A DNA stretch of 64,000 bases from assembly GCA_963752965.1 (NCBI GenBank), contig CAVWAJ010000003.1:20977-84976 (forward strand). Reading direction: 5' to 3'. Origin of the DNA: QHXW01 sp963752965 (GTDB lineage Bacteria; Acidobacteriota; Terriglobia; Bryobacterales; Bryobacteraceae). The notes under the pieces are model-generated. The model worked only from the letters and a program-made list of their open reading frames with translations. It ran no database searches and was not told the origin of the DNA. Every line of letters starts with the position of its first letter. The stretch's first letter is position 1. The position numbers and the translations under genes were made by a program. This document shows, piece after piece, positions 33,741 through 41,903 of the stretch.

Positions 33741-33801
33741 AGGTTCCAGGTGCTAGGTGTTCGTGACCCTGGCACCTGAAACCTAGAACCTGAAACCTGC
33801 T
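33741..33801. repeat. Inverted arrays of 7-bp repeats (AGGTTYC-type) upstream of relA/spoT
   Basis: Three 7-mers AGGTTCC, AGGTGCT, AGGTGTT (33741-33761), an 11-12 base spacer, then ACCTGAA, ACCTAGA, ACCTGAA, ACCTGCT (33774-33801). The second group is the reverse complement of the first type. It fills most of the 86 bp between the RelA/SpoT start and the TPR gene. A similar structure with a different 7-mer is at 41750-41903. Confidence 0.8.
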
Positions 33802-33805
33802 TTTC

Positions 33806-34606
33806 TTACTGTGCGTTGATGCCTGTGGTCGTAGGTTTCCGCGCGGCCTTGATCTTCTTGGTCTCCAGGTTCTTCTGAACCCAGCCATTGGCCGTGTCGA
33901 TGTCCTTCGCGTATTGGTCCGAGTTGTCGTCCAGATCGGCGCGCTCGCGGATCAACAGGTTCATGTACGCCATGGCGTCTTCGTACTCTTTGTCGATCTC
34001 AAGCGCCTTCTGTAGACTTTCAATCCCGCTGTTGATTACGGGCAGATACTCCTGCTTCAGCTGTTCCTTGACCTTCTTGTCCTTGATGGGACCGGGATCT
34101 TCCGGCTTCATCGACAACTTGGCACGCGCTGTCCCGTAAACCGGGTACCATTTGGTCCACGCGATGACGCCCAGCGTGTAATAGGATTCCTTGGCCTTGG
34201 GATCGAGCTCAATTACCTTCTTGTTCCATTGCTCCGCCAAATCCCATTTCTTCTCGTAGAAATAGAGAGAAGCGATGGACTTCGTTGCCGTGTCGTTCTT
34301 CGGGTCGAGTTCCAGCACCTTCATGAACTGATCGCGGGCATGGTCTGCCATCTGCTGGTTCTCGGCCGACTCGGCGCCCGGGATGTACTGCATGTAGTAC
34401 GCCATGGCGAGGTACAGCCGCGGCGGCGGCCAACTCGGATCGAGCCTTACCGCTTCCTCGAACCGCTCCACCGCTTGAGAATACTGGGCGTTCTTAAACG
34501 CCTGCGAGCCTTTGTTGAGATTGTCGCGAGCCTTCAGCTTGGCGCAGCCCGTGGTGATCAACGCCAAAGCCGCTACAGCCGCCAAAACTCCTGCCTTGCG
34601 CTTCAT
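33806..34606 (-). CDS. TPR-repeat lipoprotein of the TonB/ExbBD cluster
   Basis: A 266-residue lipoprotein: leader MKRKAGVLAAVAALALITTGC with the lipobox Cys at 21. TPR units follow (NKGSQAFKNAQYSQAVERF, EEAVRLDPSWPPPRLYLAMAY, DQFMKVLELDPKNDTATKSI, YTLGVIAWTKWY). The C-terminal part is Lys-rich. The start overlaps the stop of the second ExbD gene by one base (TAATG), linking it to TonB-ExbB-ExbD-ExbD. It may be an accessory of the energising complex in the periplasm; such TPR proteins next to ExbBD are frequent in Acidobacteriota and Myxococcota. Confidence 0.87.
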   Translation of the reverse strand: MKRKAGVLAAVAALALITTGCAKLKARDNLNKGSQAFKNAQYSQAVERFEEAVRLDPSWPPPRLYLAMAYYMQYIPGAESAENQQMADHARDQFMKVLELDPKNDTATKSIASLYFYEKKWDLAEQWNKKVIELDPKAKESYYTLGVIAWTKWYPVYGTARAKLSMKPEDPGPIKDKKVKEQLKQEYLPVINSGIESLQKALEIDKEYEDAMAYMNLLIRERADLDDNSDQYAKDIDTANGWVQKNLETKKIKAARKPTTTGINAQ

Positions 34607-35034
34607 TACTGTCCAGCCTCCATCTTGGCGGTCATTAGACCCACCTTGTCGATGCCGGCGCCATGCGCAATGTCGATGGCTTTCGCCACGTATTGGTACT
34701 CCAGGTCCGGATCACCCTTCACGAAGACCACGCGTTCCGCGCGGGTCTTAAAGATCTCTTCCAAGCGGGGACCCAGTTTCTGGTCGTCGGTATCCTCCTG
34801 GTTGATCTTCATGGAGTGGTCTTTCGCAATCTGAATAACCACCGTGCGCTGATCCGACTGGTTTTGCGGTTGATTCGGAGGTGTCGGCTGCGGTACCAAC
34901 GCCTCCAGTCCCTTCGGCGTTAGCGGTGTGATCACCATGAAAATGATGATCAGTACCAGTAGAACGTCGATCATCGGTGTGATATTGATATCGGCTTTGG
35001 CCCCACCCTTGCCGCCGCCAACTGCCATTGACAT
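34606..35034 (-). CDS. ExbD/TolR family protein, second copy
   Basis: A 142-residue biopolymer-transport protein: short cytoplasmic start, one membrane helix with the proton-site Asp (ADINITPMIDVLLVLIIIFMV, Asp at about residue 23), and a periplasmic domain (RTVVIQIAKDHSMKINQ to VGLMTAKME). The first ExbD copy ends 30 bp upstream. The periplasmic part has a polar DTDDQKLGPRLEEIFKTR segment unlike its paralogue, so the copies are probably not redundant. Confidence 0.92.
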   Translation of the reverse strand: MSMAVGGGKGGAKADINITPMIDVLLVLIIIFMVITPLTPKGLEALVPQPTPPNQPQNQSDQRTVVIQIAKDHSMKINQEDTDDQKLGPRLEEIFKTRAERVVFVKGDPDLEYQYVAKAIDIAHGAGIDKVGLMTAKMEAGQ

Positions 35035-35064
35035 AAAATTGCTCCTATGACTCCTGCATTCGCT

Positions 35065-35544
35065 CTACTGCCCCGCTGGCGCGCCCGCCGCTGAACCCGG
35101 CGCACTGCTCGGCTTCTGCTGCTTTTCTTGAACTTGCTCGGTCAACAGCCCGAGCTGGTCCACACCCGCGGCTCGCAGATTGTCCACCACGTCGACCACT
35201 TTTTCGTAACGGGCTCGAGAATCTGCTCGCAAGAACACCGTGTGCTCGATGCGGTTCGCCAGGAGATCCTTCACTTTGGGCGGCAGATCCTCCACCGGCA
35301 ATTTGTTTTGCCCGAGGAAACAGTCCCCGTTGCGCGTCACCGCCACAATCACTGCGTCGGTCTTGTCCGCCGCCTGCATGGCGATGGGATTCTTGGTCCG
35401 CACCATGTCCACGCTCACGCCCTTGCTCAACATCGGCGTGATGACCATGAAAATGATGAGGATGACCAGCATCACATCCACCATCGGCGTCACATTAATA
35501 TCCGTTACCGGAGGCGGAGCCCCTTGTTTCATCATTAACGACAT
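35065..35544 (-). CDS. ExbD/TolR family protein, first copy
   Basis: A 159-residue ExbD: MKQGAPPPVTDINVTPMVD then a membrane helix (MLVILIIFMVITPML) with the conserved Asp in PMVDVML, followed by the periplasmic dimer domain (VIVAVTRNGDCFLGQNKL, RADSRARYEKVVDVVDNLRA, GVDQLGLLTEQ) and a Gln/Ala/Pro tail. It lies between the ExbB gene (89 bp away, with a hairpin between) and a second ExbD. Together with ExbB it forms the proton channel that energises TonB-dependent transport. Confidence 0.93.
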   Translation of the reverse strand: MSLMMKQGAPPPVTDINVTPMVDVMLVILIIFMVITPMLSKGVSVDMVRTKNPIAMQAADKTDAVIVAVTRNGDCFLGQNKLPVEDLPPKVKDLLANRIEHTVFLRADSRARYEKVVDVVDNLRAAGVDQLGLLTEQVQEKQQKPSSAPGSAAGAPAGQ

Positions 35545-35573
35545 AGCAATCTCCCCTTTTCAACCCTGTAACG

Positions 35574-35598
35574 CCGGGCGCCTTTTGCGGGCGCCCGG
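35574..35598 (-). terminator. GC-rich hairpin between exbB and exbD
   Basis: CCGGGCGCC (35574-35582) pairs perfectly with GGCGCCCGG (35590-35598) across a 7-base loop. It lies in the gap within an apparent operon, so it may attenuate or stabilise the upstream exbB message, not end transcription fully. Confidence 0.55.
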
Positions 35599-35632
35599 TG
35601 TCACTTGCAGGCTGATGGCTGAACGCTAGACC

Positions 35633-36379
35633 CTACTTACGGGCAGCGGCTCCCCGCTGCGAACGCTTGAGGAAATAATCAATCAACTCCGAGCTCGAGT
35701 TGCCCATTTCCACGTCAAATGCTTCGATTTTGCCCGTGAAGTAGTTATACATCCACACCGCGGGGATGGCCACGAACAATCCGATAGCCGTGGTCACCAA
35801 GGCTTCCGAAATGCCGCCAGCCACCGCGCCCAAACCCGTCGACTTCTCCGTCGAAATCGAGGTGAACGCGTTGATGATGCCGACGACCGTTCCGAACAGA
35901 CCCACGAACGGCGCCGTGGAGCCGATCGTCGCCAAACCGCTGATCCCGCGCTTCAGTTCCGCGTGTACGATCGCTTCGGAACGTTCCAGGGCGCGCTTCG
36001 AGGCCTCAATCTCCTCGCCGGGAATCTCTGAACTGATCTGGTGCGCCTGAAACTCCTGCAACCCCGCCACAACGACCTTCGCCAGGTGGCTCTTCTTGTA
36101 ACGGTCGGCAATCTTCACCGCCTCGTCCAGCTTGCCTTCGCGCAACGCGCCCGCTACCGCCGGCGCAAACTGCCGCGATTGCTTCCGCGCCGCGCTAAAC
36201 GCCATTAACCGGTCGATCATGACACCGATCGACCAAGCCGACATGATGAACATTACGGCTACTACGGCTTTCGCTAGCGGGCCCATCTGGATCCACAGCG
36301 ACCGAACGTCCCAGCCAACTGCGCCGCCGCCGCCTTCCTGCAACAACCAAAACGCCAAAACCTGCAATTGTAAAAACAT
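35633..36379 (-). CDS. ExbB/TolQ family proton channel protein
   Basis: A 248-residue MotA/TolQ/ExbB protein. The first helix is near residue 35-55 (AKAVVAVMFIMSAWSIGVM), followed by a cytoplasmic region and the conserved helix pair (GLATIGSTAPFVGLFGTVVGIINAF and GGISEALVTTAIGLFVAIPAVWMYNYF). The Thr in the channel helices and TAPFVGLFGTV motif are intact. It forms the pentamer around ExbD in the inner membrane. It is downstream of tonB by 69 bp. Confidence 0.94.
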   Translation of the reverse strand: MFLQLQVLAFWLLQEGGGGAVGWDVRSLWIQMGPLAKAVVAVMFIMSAWSIGVMIDRLMAFSAARKQSRQFAPAVAGALREGKLDEAVKIADRYKKSHLAKVVVAGLQEFQAHQISSEIPGEEIEASKRALERSEAIVHAELKRGISGLATIGSTAPFVGLFGTVVGIINAFTSISTEKSTGLGAVAGGISEALVTTAIGLFVAIPAVWMYNYFTGKIEAFDVEMGNSSSELIDYFLKRSQRGAAARK

Positions 36380-36448
36380 GGTTCCTTTTTCTCCTGCGTA
36401 AGATGTTTAGTTTCCTGCGTTCAGCTATCTGTGCTTTACTGTCCCCTA

Positions 36449-37207
36449 CTACTGACTCAGCGTGAAATTCACGTCGATCACCGTTGCCACTTCTACCGGC
36501 TCTCCGTTGAGGAGCGTCGGCTTGTACAGCCATTGCTTCACTGCTTCCTGCGCCGAGGGCACCAGCAGCGGATGGCCGCTGATCAACTGTAGATTCTGGA
36601 TCGTGCCGTCCTTGCCAATGATGGCGTTAAACCTCACCACACCCTGAATGCGCGCCTGCTTTGCCAGCGGCGGATAGATCGGCTTCGGCTGCCGGATCAG
36701 GTTCGCCTGCTGCACTTGGCCGCCCACGCGGATGCGCTGCACTACCTGCTTCTTCTCCTGCACCGGAGGCGGAGGAGGTGGCGGAGCCGCGCTCGGCACC
36801 GACCCGATGATGCCGCCAATCACGCCGCCCGCAGTGCCGCCCGGCACCCCGCCCGGCACGCCGCCCACCACACCGGCTGAGGCTGAAGGCGGTGGCAGCT
36901 CCTCTTCCTTGATCATCGCAATGTCCTTCGGCACCGACTTGGGAGCCATCAGGCGCCCGGCGTCAAACTGGCGCGGAATTACTTTCACCATCTTCACCGG
37001 CGCCGCCGCGGGTGGCGGTGGAGGTGGTGGAGGCGGCGGAGGCACAAAGAACATGCTCGTCAACTGCGTCTTTGGCAACGCGTCGAAGTAGATCATGGGA
37101 ATCAGGATCGCCACTCCGATCAACAGAATCTGCCCGAGGAACGATACCAGCACCGTCCACGTTCGGTTTGTTTTGCCCGCACTCTCGACAAATGTTTGCT
37201 CAAACAT
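36449..37207 (-). CDS. TonB family energy transducer
   Basis: A 252-residue TonB: a single N-terminal anchor (TWTVLVSFLGQILLIGVAILIP), two proline runs (11 and 7 Pro, near residues 55-65 and 145-151) separated by a Gly/Val-rich stretch, and a C-terminal domain of about 85 residues (PIYPPLAKQARIQGVVRFNA, AVKQWLYKPTLLNGEPVEV) as in other TonB proteins. It begins the TonB-ExbB-ExbD-ExbD-TPR cluster. No TonB-dependent receptor gene is in the window, so it probably serves receptors elsewhere. Confidence 0.92.
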   Translation of the reverse strand: MFEQTFVESAGKTNRTWTVLVSFLGQILLIGVAILIPMIYFDALPKTQLTSMFFVPPPPPPPPPPPAAAPVKMVKVIPRQFDAGRLMAPKSVPKDIAMIKEEELPPPSASAGVVGGVPGGVPGGTAGGVIGGIIGSVPSAAPPPPPPPVQEKKQVVQRIRVGGQVQQANLIRQPKPIYPPLAKQARIQGVVRFNAIIGKDGTIQNLQLISGHPLLVPSAQEAVKQWLYKPTLLNGEPVEVATVIDVNFTLSQ

Positions 37208-37258
37208 AACCCCTCACTTTTTAGGTCTCGCCGCCCTTTCCCCGCGCGGCCCGCAATC

Positions 37259-38494
37259 TCACTTCACCGCTTTTACCGAGCTCTTGCTGCGCACTGCTTG
37301 CTTGGCAGGGCCCATCTTCGCCGGCGCCGCCACTACCGTTGCCCTCTTTCGCGCGTCAAACCAGTTGTGCCAGAACAAAACAATCGGGCTGGCTACGAAC
37401 ACCGAGGAATACGTCCCGATCAAAATCCCCACCACCAGCGCAAAAGAAAAACCGTGCAGCACATCGCCACCGAACAGGAACAGCGCCATCACCGTCAGAA
37501 ATGTCAGGCCCGATGTCATGATCGTCCGGCTTAAGGTCTGATTCACGCTGCGGTTGATCACTTGATCGAGCGGCTCGCGTCGCGACAGCTTCAGATTCTC
37601 CCGGATGCGGTCGAAGATGACGATCGTATCGTTCATCGAATAGCCGACGAGCGTCAGCAGCGCCGCGATCACCGTCATGGTGATCTCCTTGTTGAACAAG
37701 GAGAAGAATCCGATGGTGATGATCGTGTCGTGAAAACACGCCACCACTGCCGCCACGCCGTAAATCCACTCGAAGCGAAACGCTATATATACCAACATTC
37801 CACCGAGCGCGGCAAGCGTCGCCCAAATCGCCCGCTGCCGCAGATCTGCCCCCACCTTGGGACCCACCACCTCCACCCGGCGCACCGCAAACGGCGCCAG
37901 ATAGCACTCCTGTTTCAGCGTGTTAATGACGCCCGGCTTCAAACCCGCCAGCGCCGAAAGTTGATCGAAATTCGTCAGCAGTCCTGAGCGCGGCGGCGTG
38001 TCCCGGAAATCCAGGAGGTTCTTCACCAGTTTTTGCAGGTCGGCATCGGACATTGCCACATTGTTCGCCGCCAGTGCATCCCGCAGCCGGTTCTCCAGCG
38101 CATCGTGACCCGCGCTATTGAAGTCCAGCTTTCCGCTTACCGGATGCCCGAACGTCGTTTGCAGCGTCTCCAGAACCACTCGCCGGTTCTGGTCCAGTTG
38201 CCGCTCGTCCGCCAGTTCCGTCCCGATCGCCACTTCGTTCGATGACGTCTCGAATGTCTGCACGCTCACTTCGCCAGTTACTACTCTTTTCACCGCCGTG
38301 CGGATCTCGTCAATCGGGGGCTTACCTGCAAACTTCACGGTCATCACCGTGCCGCCCTTGAAGTCGATCCCGTACTTCGGACCGCCCTTCAGCCCCAGGC
38401 TCGTCAATCCCGCCACCGAGAGCACCAGTGAGGCGATGATGAACGGCCACTTCCATGCGAGGAAATCGTAGTTTGTGTTCTTAAATAACTCCAT
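37259..38494 (-). CDS. secF: Protein translocase subunit SecF
   Basis: A 411-residue SecF with the expected first helix (WPFIIASLVLSVAGLTSL), the motif YGIDFKGGTVM, a longer first periplasmic domain than E. coli, and the five remaining helices (including IYGVAAVVACFHDTIITIGFF, LTLVGYSMNDTIVIFDRIREN, TLSRTIMTSGLTFLTVMALF). The C-terminus is Lys/Ala-rich. The insertion within the first periplasmic domain accounts for its extra length over the usual about 320. It is the last gene of tgt-yajC-secD-secF and uses the proton gradient to help late protein export. Confidence 0.96.
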   Translation of the reverse strand: MELFKNTNYDFLAWKWPFIIASLVLSVAGLTSLGLKGGPKYGIDFKGGTVMTVKFAGKPPIDEIRTAVKRVVTGEVSVQTFETSSNEVAIGTELADERQLDQNRRVVLETLQTTFGHPVSGKLDFNSAGHDALENRLRDALAANNVAMSDADLQKLVKNLLDFRDTPPRSGLLTNFDQLSALAGLKPGVINTLKQECYLAPFAVRRVEVVGPKVGADLRQRAIWATLAALGGMLVYIAFRFEWIYGVAAVVACFHDTIITIGFFSLFNKEITMTVIAALLTLVGYSMNDTIVIFDRIRENLKLSRREPLDQVINRSVNQTLSRTIMTSGLTFLTVMALFLFGGDVLHGFSFALVVGILIGTYSSVFVASPIVLFWHNWFDARKRATVVAAPAKMGPAKQAVRSKSSVKAVK

Positions 38495-38623
38495 TACCCA
38501 ACCGTGCCTGGGCCGTACGGGTGCTTAATATATTTGGACACCGCGGACCCGGTTCTTGTTCCCGGCCCAGCATCCTGCCTGAGCCCCTTTTTGCCGAAGA
38601 TTACAAAACGTATCACAATCCGC

Positions 38624-40240
38624 TCAAATACTCAAAGTCTGCAATTGGCGCCTGGACCCGAGCTCGTAATCGAAAATCACTCTCGACACAAACACCGCCG
38701 TAAACACATTCGCCAGCAGGCCGATCACCAGCGTCACCGCGAATCCGCGCACTGGCCCCGTTCCGAACAGGAACAGGAACGCGCACGAGACAATGGTCGT
38801 TACGTGCGTATCGACAATCGTCCACCAGGCTTTCCCGAAACCCGCGTCTACCGCCGAAACAATCGCCTTGCCCGCCCGCAGTTCCTCGCGAATGCGCTCG
38901 AAAATCAGAACGTTGGAATCCACCGCCATACCAATCGTCAGAATGACGCCCGCAATGCCCGGCAGCGTTAATACCGCCCGGAAGTACCCAAGCGCCGCCA
39001 CCAGAATAATCGTGTTTAGTACCAGCGCGAGTACCGCGTTAATACCAGACCGTTTGTAGTACGCCAGCATCACCAGAATCACCGCCGCCAGTCCCGCCAT
39101 CCCGGCGACAATACCCTCGCGAATCGAGTCTCCGCCCAGCGATGCCCCCACCGAACGCTCTTCTAGATACTCAATGCCGGCAGGCAGCGACCCCGAGCGC
39201 AGCACCAGCGCCAGGTCCGTCGCCTCCTGCTCCGTGGCGATGTTGTTGATCCGCCCCTGATCGCTGATCCGGCTCTCGATCGTCGCCACGCTGCGAATCC
39301 GGTTATCCAGCACCACCGCCAGCTTGTTGCCGATGTTGGCCTCGGTAAATCTCTCGAAGCGCCTCGCGCCATCCTGCGACAGCGAGAAATTGCATTCCCA
39401 CTTACGAAACTCGTCCGTGCCCGCGCGAGCGTTGCGCACATCGCGCCCGTTAATCACCGATCCGCGGCTCACCAGAAACCACTGCCCGGGGTCCTCCGCC
39501 GCACGCGGCAGCGCTTTCAGCAGCCGCGTATTGATCGGCAGCACACCGCCGTGTTTGGCGCGCGCCTCGTCTTCGCTGCCGAACGGGCCGTCCTTCACTT
39601 CCACGATCTCGAGCACCGCCGCCGTGCCGATAATATCCTTCACGCGCCCCGGATCATCCACGCCCGGCAATTGCACCACGATCCGGAAGTCCCGATCGGC
39701 GCTGCCTTCCTGCTGTACCACCGGCTCGGTTAAACCCAGAGCATTTACGCGGTTCTCGATGGTCTGCAAGGTCCGCTGCACCGTGTCGCGTTTCAGAGCC
39801 AGCATTTCCGTGGGCCGCAGATTCATCCGGTATTCGGTCGGGCTGTTCGCCGTCAAAATCCACGGCGTGAAGCGGTCCGCAACAATACCGCGAAATGCGC
39901 CGGCTTTATCCGCCGGAATGCCTTTGATCGCAATCTGGATCGTATCCGCGGTCTCAATCGTCGTGGGGTCGTTGCTGTCCATCGAAGCGAAATCGATATT
40001 GGCCTTGCGCAGCTCATCCTTGAGCCGGTCGATGGTCGTCTGGGCTTCCCCCTTCACCGCGTCCTGCACCTGGACCTGCAACACCAGCCGGCTCCCGCCC
40101 CTCAGGTCCAGCCCGAGCTTGATCCGGTCCGCAATGTTGGTCTTCAGATCCGCGGCGGATTTCGGTATCCCGATAATCCCGTAAATACAGACCAGAATCG
40201 TGAGCACAATCACGATGGTCTTGGTGTTCAGATTCTTCAT
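38624..40240 (-). CDS. secD: Protein translocase subunit SecD
   Basis: A 538-residue SecD: helix 1 (TIVIVLTILVCIYGIIGI), the conserved LGLDLRGGSRLVLQV, the large P1 periplasmic domain with TEPVVQQEGSADRDFRIVVQLPGV, and the C-terminal helices with IREGIVAGMAGLAAVILVML, AVDSNVLIFERIREEL and GTGPVRGFAVTLVIGLLANV. All hallmark motifs are present. A 129-bp gap separates it from secF. Confidence 0.97.
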   Translation of the reverse strand: MKNLNTKTIVIVLTILVCIYGIIGIPKSAADLKTNIADRIKLGLDLRGGSRLVLQVQVQDAVKGEAQTTIDRLKDELRKANIDFASMDSNDPTTIETADTIQIAIKGIPADKAGAFRGIVADRFTPWILTANSPTEYRMNLRPTEMLALKRDTVQRTLQTIENRVNALGLTEPVVQQEGSADRDFRIVVQLPGVDDPGRVKDIIGTAAVLEIVEVKDGPFGSEDEARAKHGGVLPINTRLLKALPRAAEDPGQWFLVSRGSVINGRDVRNARAGTDEFRKWECNFSLSQDGARRFERFTEANIGNKLAVVLDNRIRSVATIESRISDQGRINNIATEQEATDLALVLRSGSLPAGIEYLEERSVGASLGGDSIREGIVAGMAGLAAVILVMLAYYKRSGINAVLALVLNTIILVAALGYFRAVLTLPGIAGVILTIGMAVDSNVLIFERIREELRAGKAIVSAVDAGFGKAWWTIVDTHVTTIVSCAFLFLFGTGPVRGFAVTLVIGLLANVFTAVFVSRVIFDYELGSRRQLQTLSI

Positions 40241-40259
40241 ATTGACCTTGCCTGCTTGC

Positions 40260-40580
40260 CTACTTCTTCACGTCCTGAGGGACCAGATTCGAAACCGCGC
40301 TGCGCGCCACTTGCAGCTTGATGTTGTCCGGTTTCACTCGCAGCGTGAGCGTATCCTCGTCGATCGAAACGATCGTCCCGACAATACCCCCGCTCGTGAG
40401 CACCACGTTCCCGTTCTGCAGCTCCTTCAGCATCTTCTGCTGTTGTTTTTTCTGCCGCTGCATGGGGAGGAAAAGGAGGAAGTAAAAGATCGCGAAGATC
40501 AGGACGATCGGCAGGATGCCGCCCAGCCCGCTGGGGATTTGCTGCATCAAAAACAGATTCAAATACACGGATGGAACCAC
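40260..40580 (-). CDS. yajC: Preprotein translocase accessory protein YajC
   Basis: A 106-residue YajC: one N-terminal helix (GILPIVLIFAIFYFLLFLPM), the RQKKQQQKMLKELQNGNVVLTSGGIVGTI beta-domain and a short tail. It belongs to the SecDF-YajC holotranslocon. The start could also be the Met at about residue 12 (MQQIPSG), nearer the usual length. It lies 7 bp after tgt and 19 bp before secD. Confidence 0.94.
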   Translation of the reverse strand: MVPSVYLNLFLMQQIPSGLGGILPIVLIFAIFYFLLFLPMQRQKKQQQKMLKELQNGNVVLTSGGIVGTIVSIDEDTLTLRVKPDNIKLQVARSAVSNLVPQDVKK

Positions 40581-40587
40581 ATGTGGA

Positions 40588-41721
40588 TTATTCTACGTCG
40601 ACCGGTACCGACCGGACGTCCTTTAAATATTCGGGGAATTGGCCCAGTAGGATAGCGTGCCTGATCTCACGCATGATGTCAAGGTACCGCCGGATGTTGT
40701 GATGGGTGGCTAGTACTGCGTACAGCATCTCCCCCGCCTGAAACAGATGCCGCATGTACGCGCGGCTGTAGTTCCGGCACGTTTGGCAGCCGCACTTCTC
40801 ATCAATCGGCCGCGGGTCGTCTTTGTACCGGGCATGTTTGATGATCACACGCCCCGCCGAAGTGAACAGGTACCCGTTGCGTGCATTCCGCGAGGGCAGC
40901 ACGCAGTCCATCATGTCCACGCCGCGCGCTACGTACTCCGCCAGCTCTTCCGCCATGCCCACGCCCATCGCATAGCGCGGCCGGTCGCGCGGCAGCACGG
41001 GTTCGCTCGCCTCCACCATCTCCAGACTCAGCGGCCGCGGCTCTCCAACTGACAACCCCCCGATCGCGTATCCCTCGGCTCCTAGCGTTACCAACTGCTC
41101 CGCGCACTCGCGCCGCAGATCCGCGAACATCGATCCCTGCACGATCGGAAATAGCGCCTGCTCTCCCCCGTCCTCCGCCACCTTCCCTCGCCAATGCTCG
41201 AACGCCCGGCGCGCCCACTCCGCCGTCCGCTCCATCGATTCCCGCGCGAACTCATGGCTCACCGGATACTCCGGGCATTCATCCAGCACCATCATCACGT
41301 CGCTGCCCAGAGCCATCTGCACGTCCACCGTTGATTCCGGCGTGAACACGTGCCGGCTCCCATCCAGGTGCGATTGAAACGTCACACCCTCGCCCGTGAT
41401 CTTCCGCAGGTCGCTCAAACTGAAAACCTGGAACCCGCCCGAATCCGTCAGAATGGCCCGCGGCCACGACATGAACTGATGCAGCCCGCCCATGCGGCGT
41501 ACCAGTTCGTGTCCCGGCCGTAAGTAAAGATGATAGGTGTTAGCCAGCAGAATCCGGACGTCGAGTTCCTCTGCCAGATCCCGCTGCGTGAGCCCCTTGA
41601 CCGTGGCCTGCGTCCCCACCGGCATGAACACCGGTGTCTCGATGGCCCCGTGCGCCGTATAAAGCACCCCCGCGCGCGCCCGCGTCTCCCCACACTCCGC
41701 CACCACTTCGAATGTCGCCAC
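40588..41721 (-). CDS. tgt: tRNA-guanine transglycosylase (queuine tRNA-ribosyltransferase)
   Basis: A 377-residue Tgt that exchanges guanine-34 for preQ1 in tRNAs with GUN anticodons. The catalytic nucleophile Asp regions are in ILTDSGGFQVFSLSDLR and DCVLPSRNARNG, the substrate loop is AIGGLSVGE, and the zinc ligands are CGCQTCRNY with a downstream His in ATHHNIRRY. Start, MATFEVVAECGETRARAG, fits the family. It leads tgt-yajC-secD-secF, the standard arrangement. The 5' side is next to the 7-bp repeat array. Confidence 0.97.
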   Translation of the reverse strand: MATFEVVAECGETRARAGVLYTAHGAIETPVFMPVGTQATVKGLTQRDLAEELDVRILLANTYHLYLRPGHELVRRMGGLHQFMSWPRAILTDSGGFQVFSLSDLRKITGEGVTFQSHLDGSRHVFTPESTVDVQMALGSDVMMVLDECPEYPVSHEFARESMERTAEWARRAFEHWRGKVAEDGGEQALFPIVQGSMFADLRRECAEQLVTLGAEGYAIGGLSVGEPRPLSLEMVEASEPVLPRDRPRYAMGVGMAEELAEYVARGVDMMDCVLPSRNARNGYLFTSAGRVIIKHARYKDDPRPIDEKCGCQTCRNYSRAYMRHLFQAGEMLYAVLATHHNIRRYLDIMREIRHAILLGQFPEYLKDVRSVPVDVE

Positions 41722-41749
41722 TCATTCCAACGTAGGACAGCGAAGAATG

Positions 41750-41903
41750 AAAGGCAAAAGACAAAAGGCAAACGGCAAAAGTGGAATTCGGACGGGCTTT
41801 GAACCGCGTCCCACCTTGCAACAGCCCCGATCCAACTCCCGCGCCTTCATCGAGATGTTGCTGCCTTTTGCCTTTTGCCTTTTGCCTTTTGCCTTTTGCC
41901 TTA
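41750..41903. repeat. Inverted arrays of 7-bp repeats (AAAGGCA / TGCCTTT)
   Basis: Five direct 7-mers (AAAGGCA, AAAGACA, AAAGGCA, AACGGCA, AAAGTGG; 41750-41784) and, after 77 bp, six on the other strand (five TGCCTTT and one TGCCTTA; 41862-41903). The second is the reverse complement of the first, so they can pair into one long hairpin. The TAA stop of the sensor kinase gene lies in the last unit. They sit between the kinase and tgt, both read on the minus strand. Confidence 0.85.

Noticed and set aside
33741..41903. The 7-bp arrays as CRISPR
   Set aside because: Units are far too short, lack spacers, and no cas genes are present.
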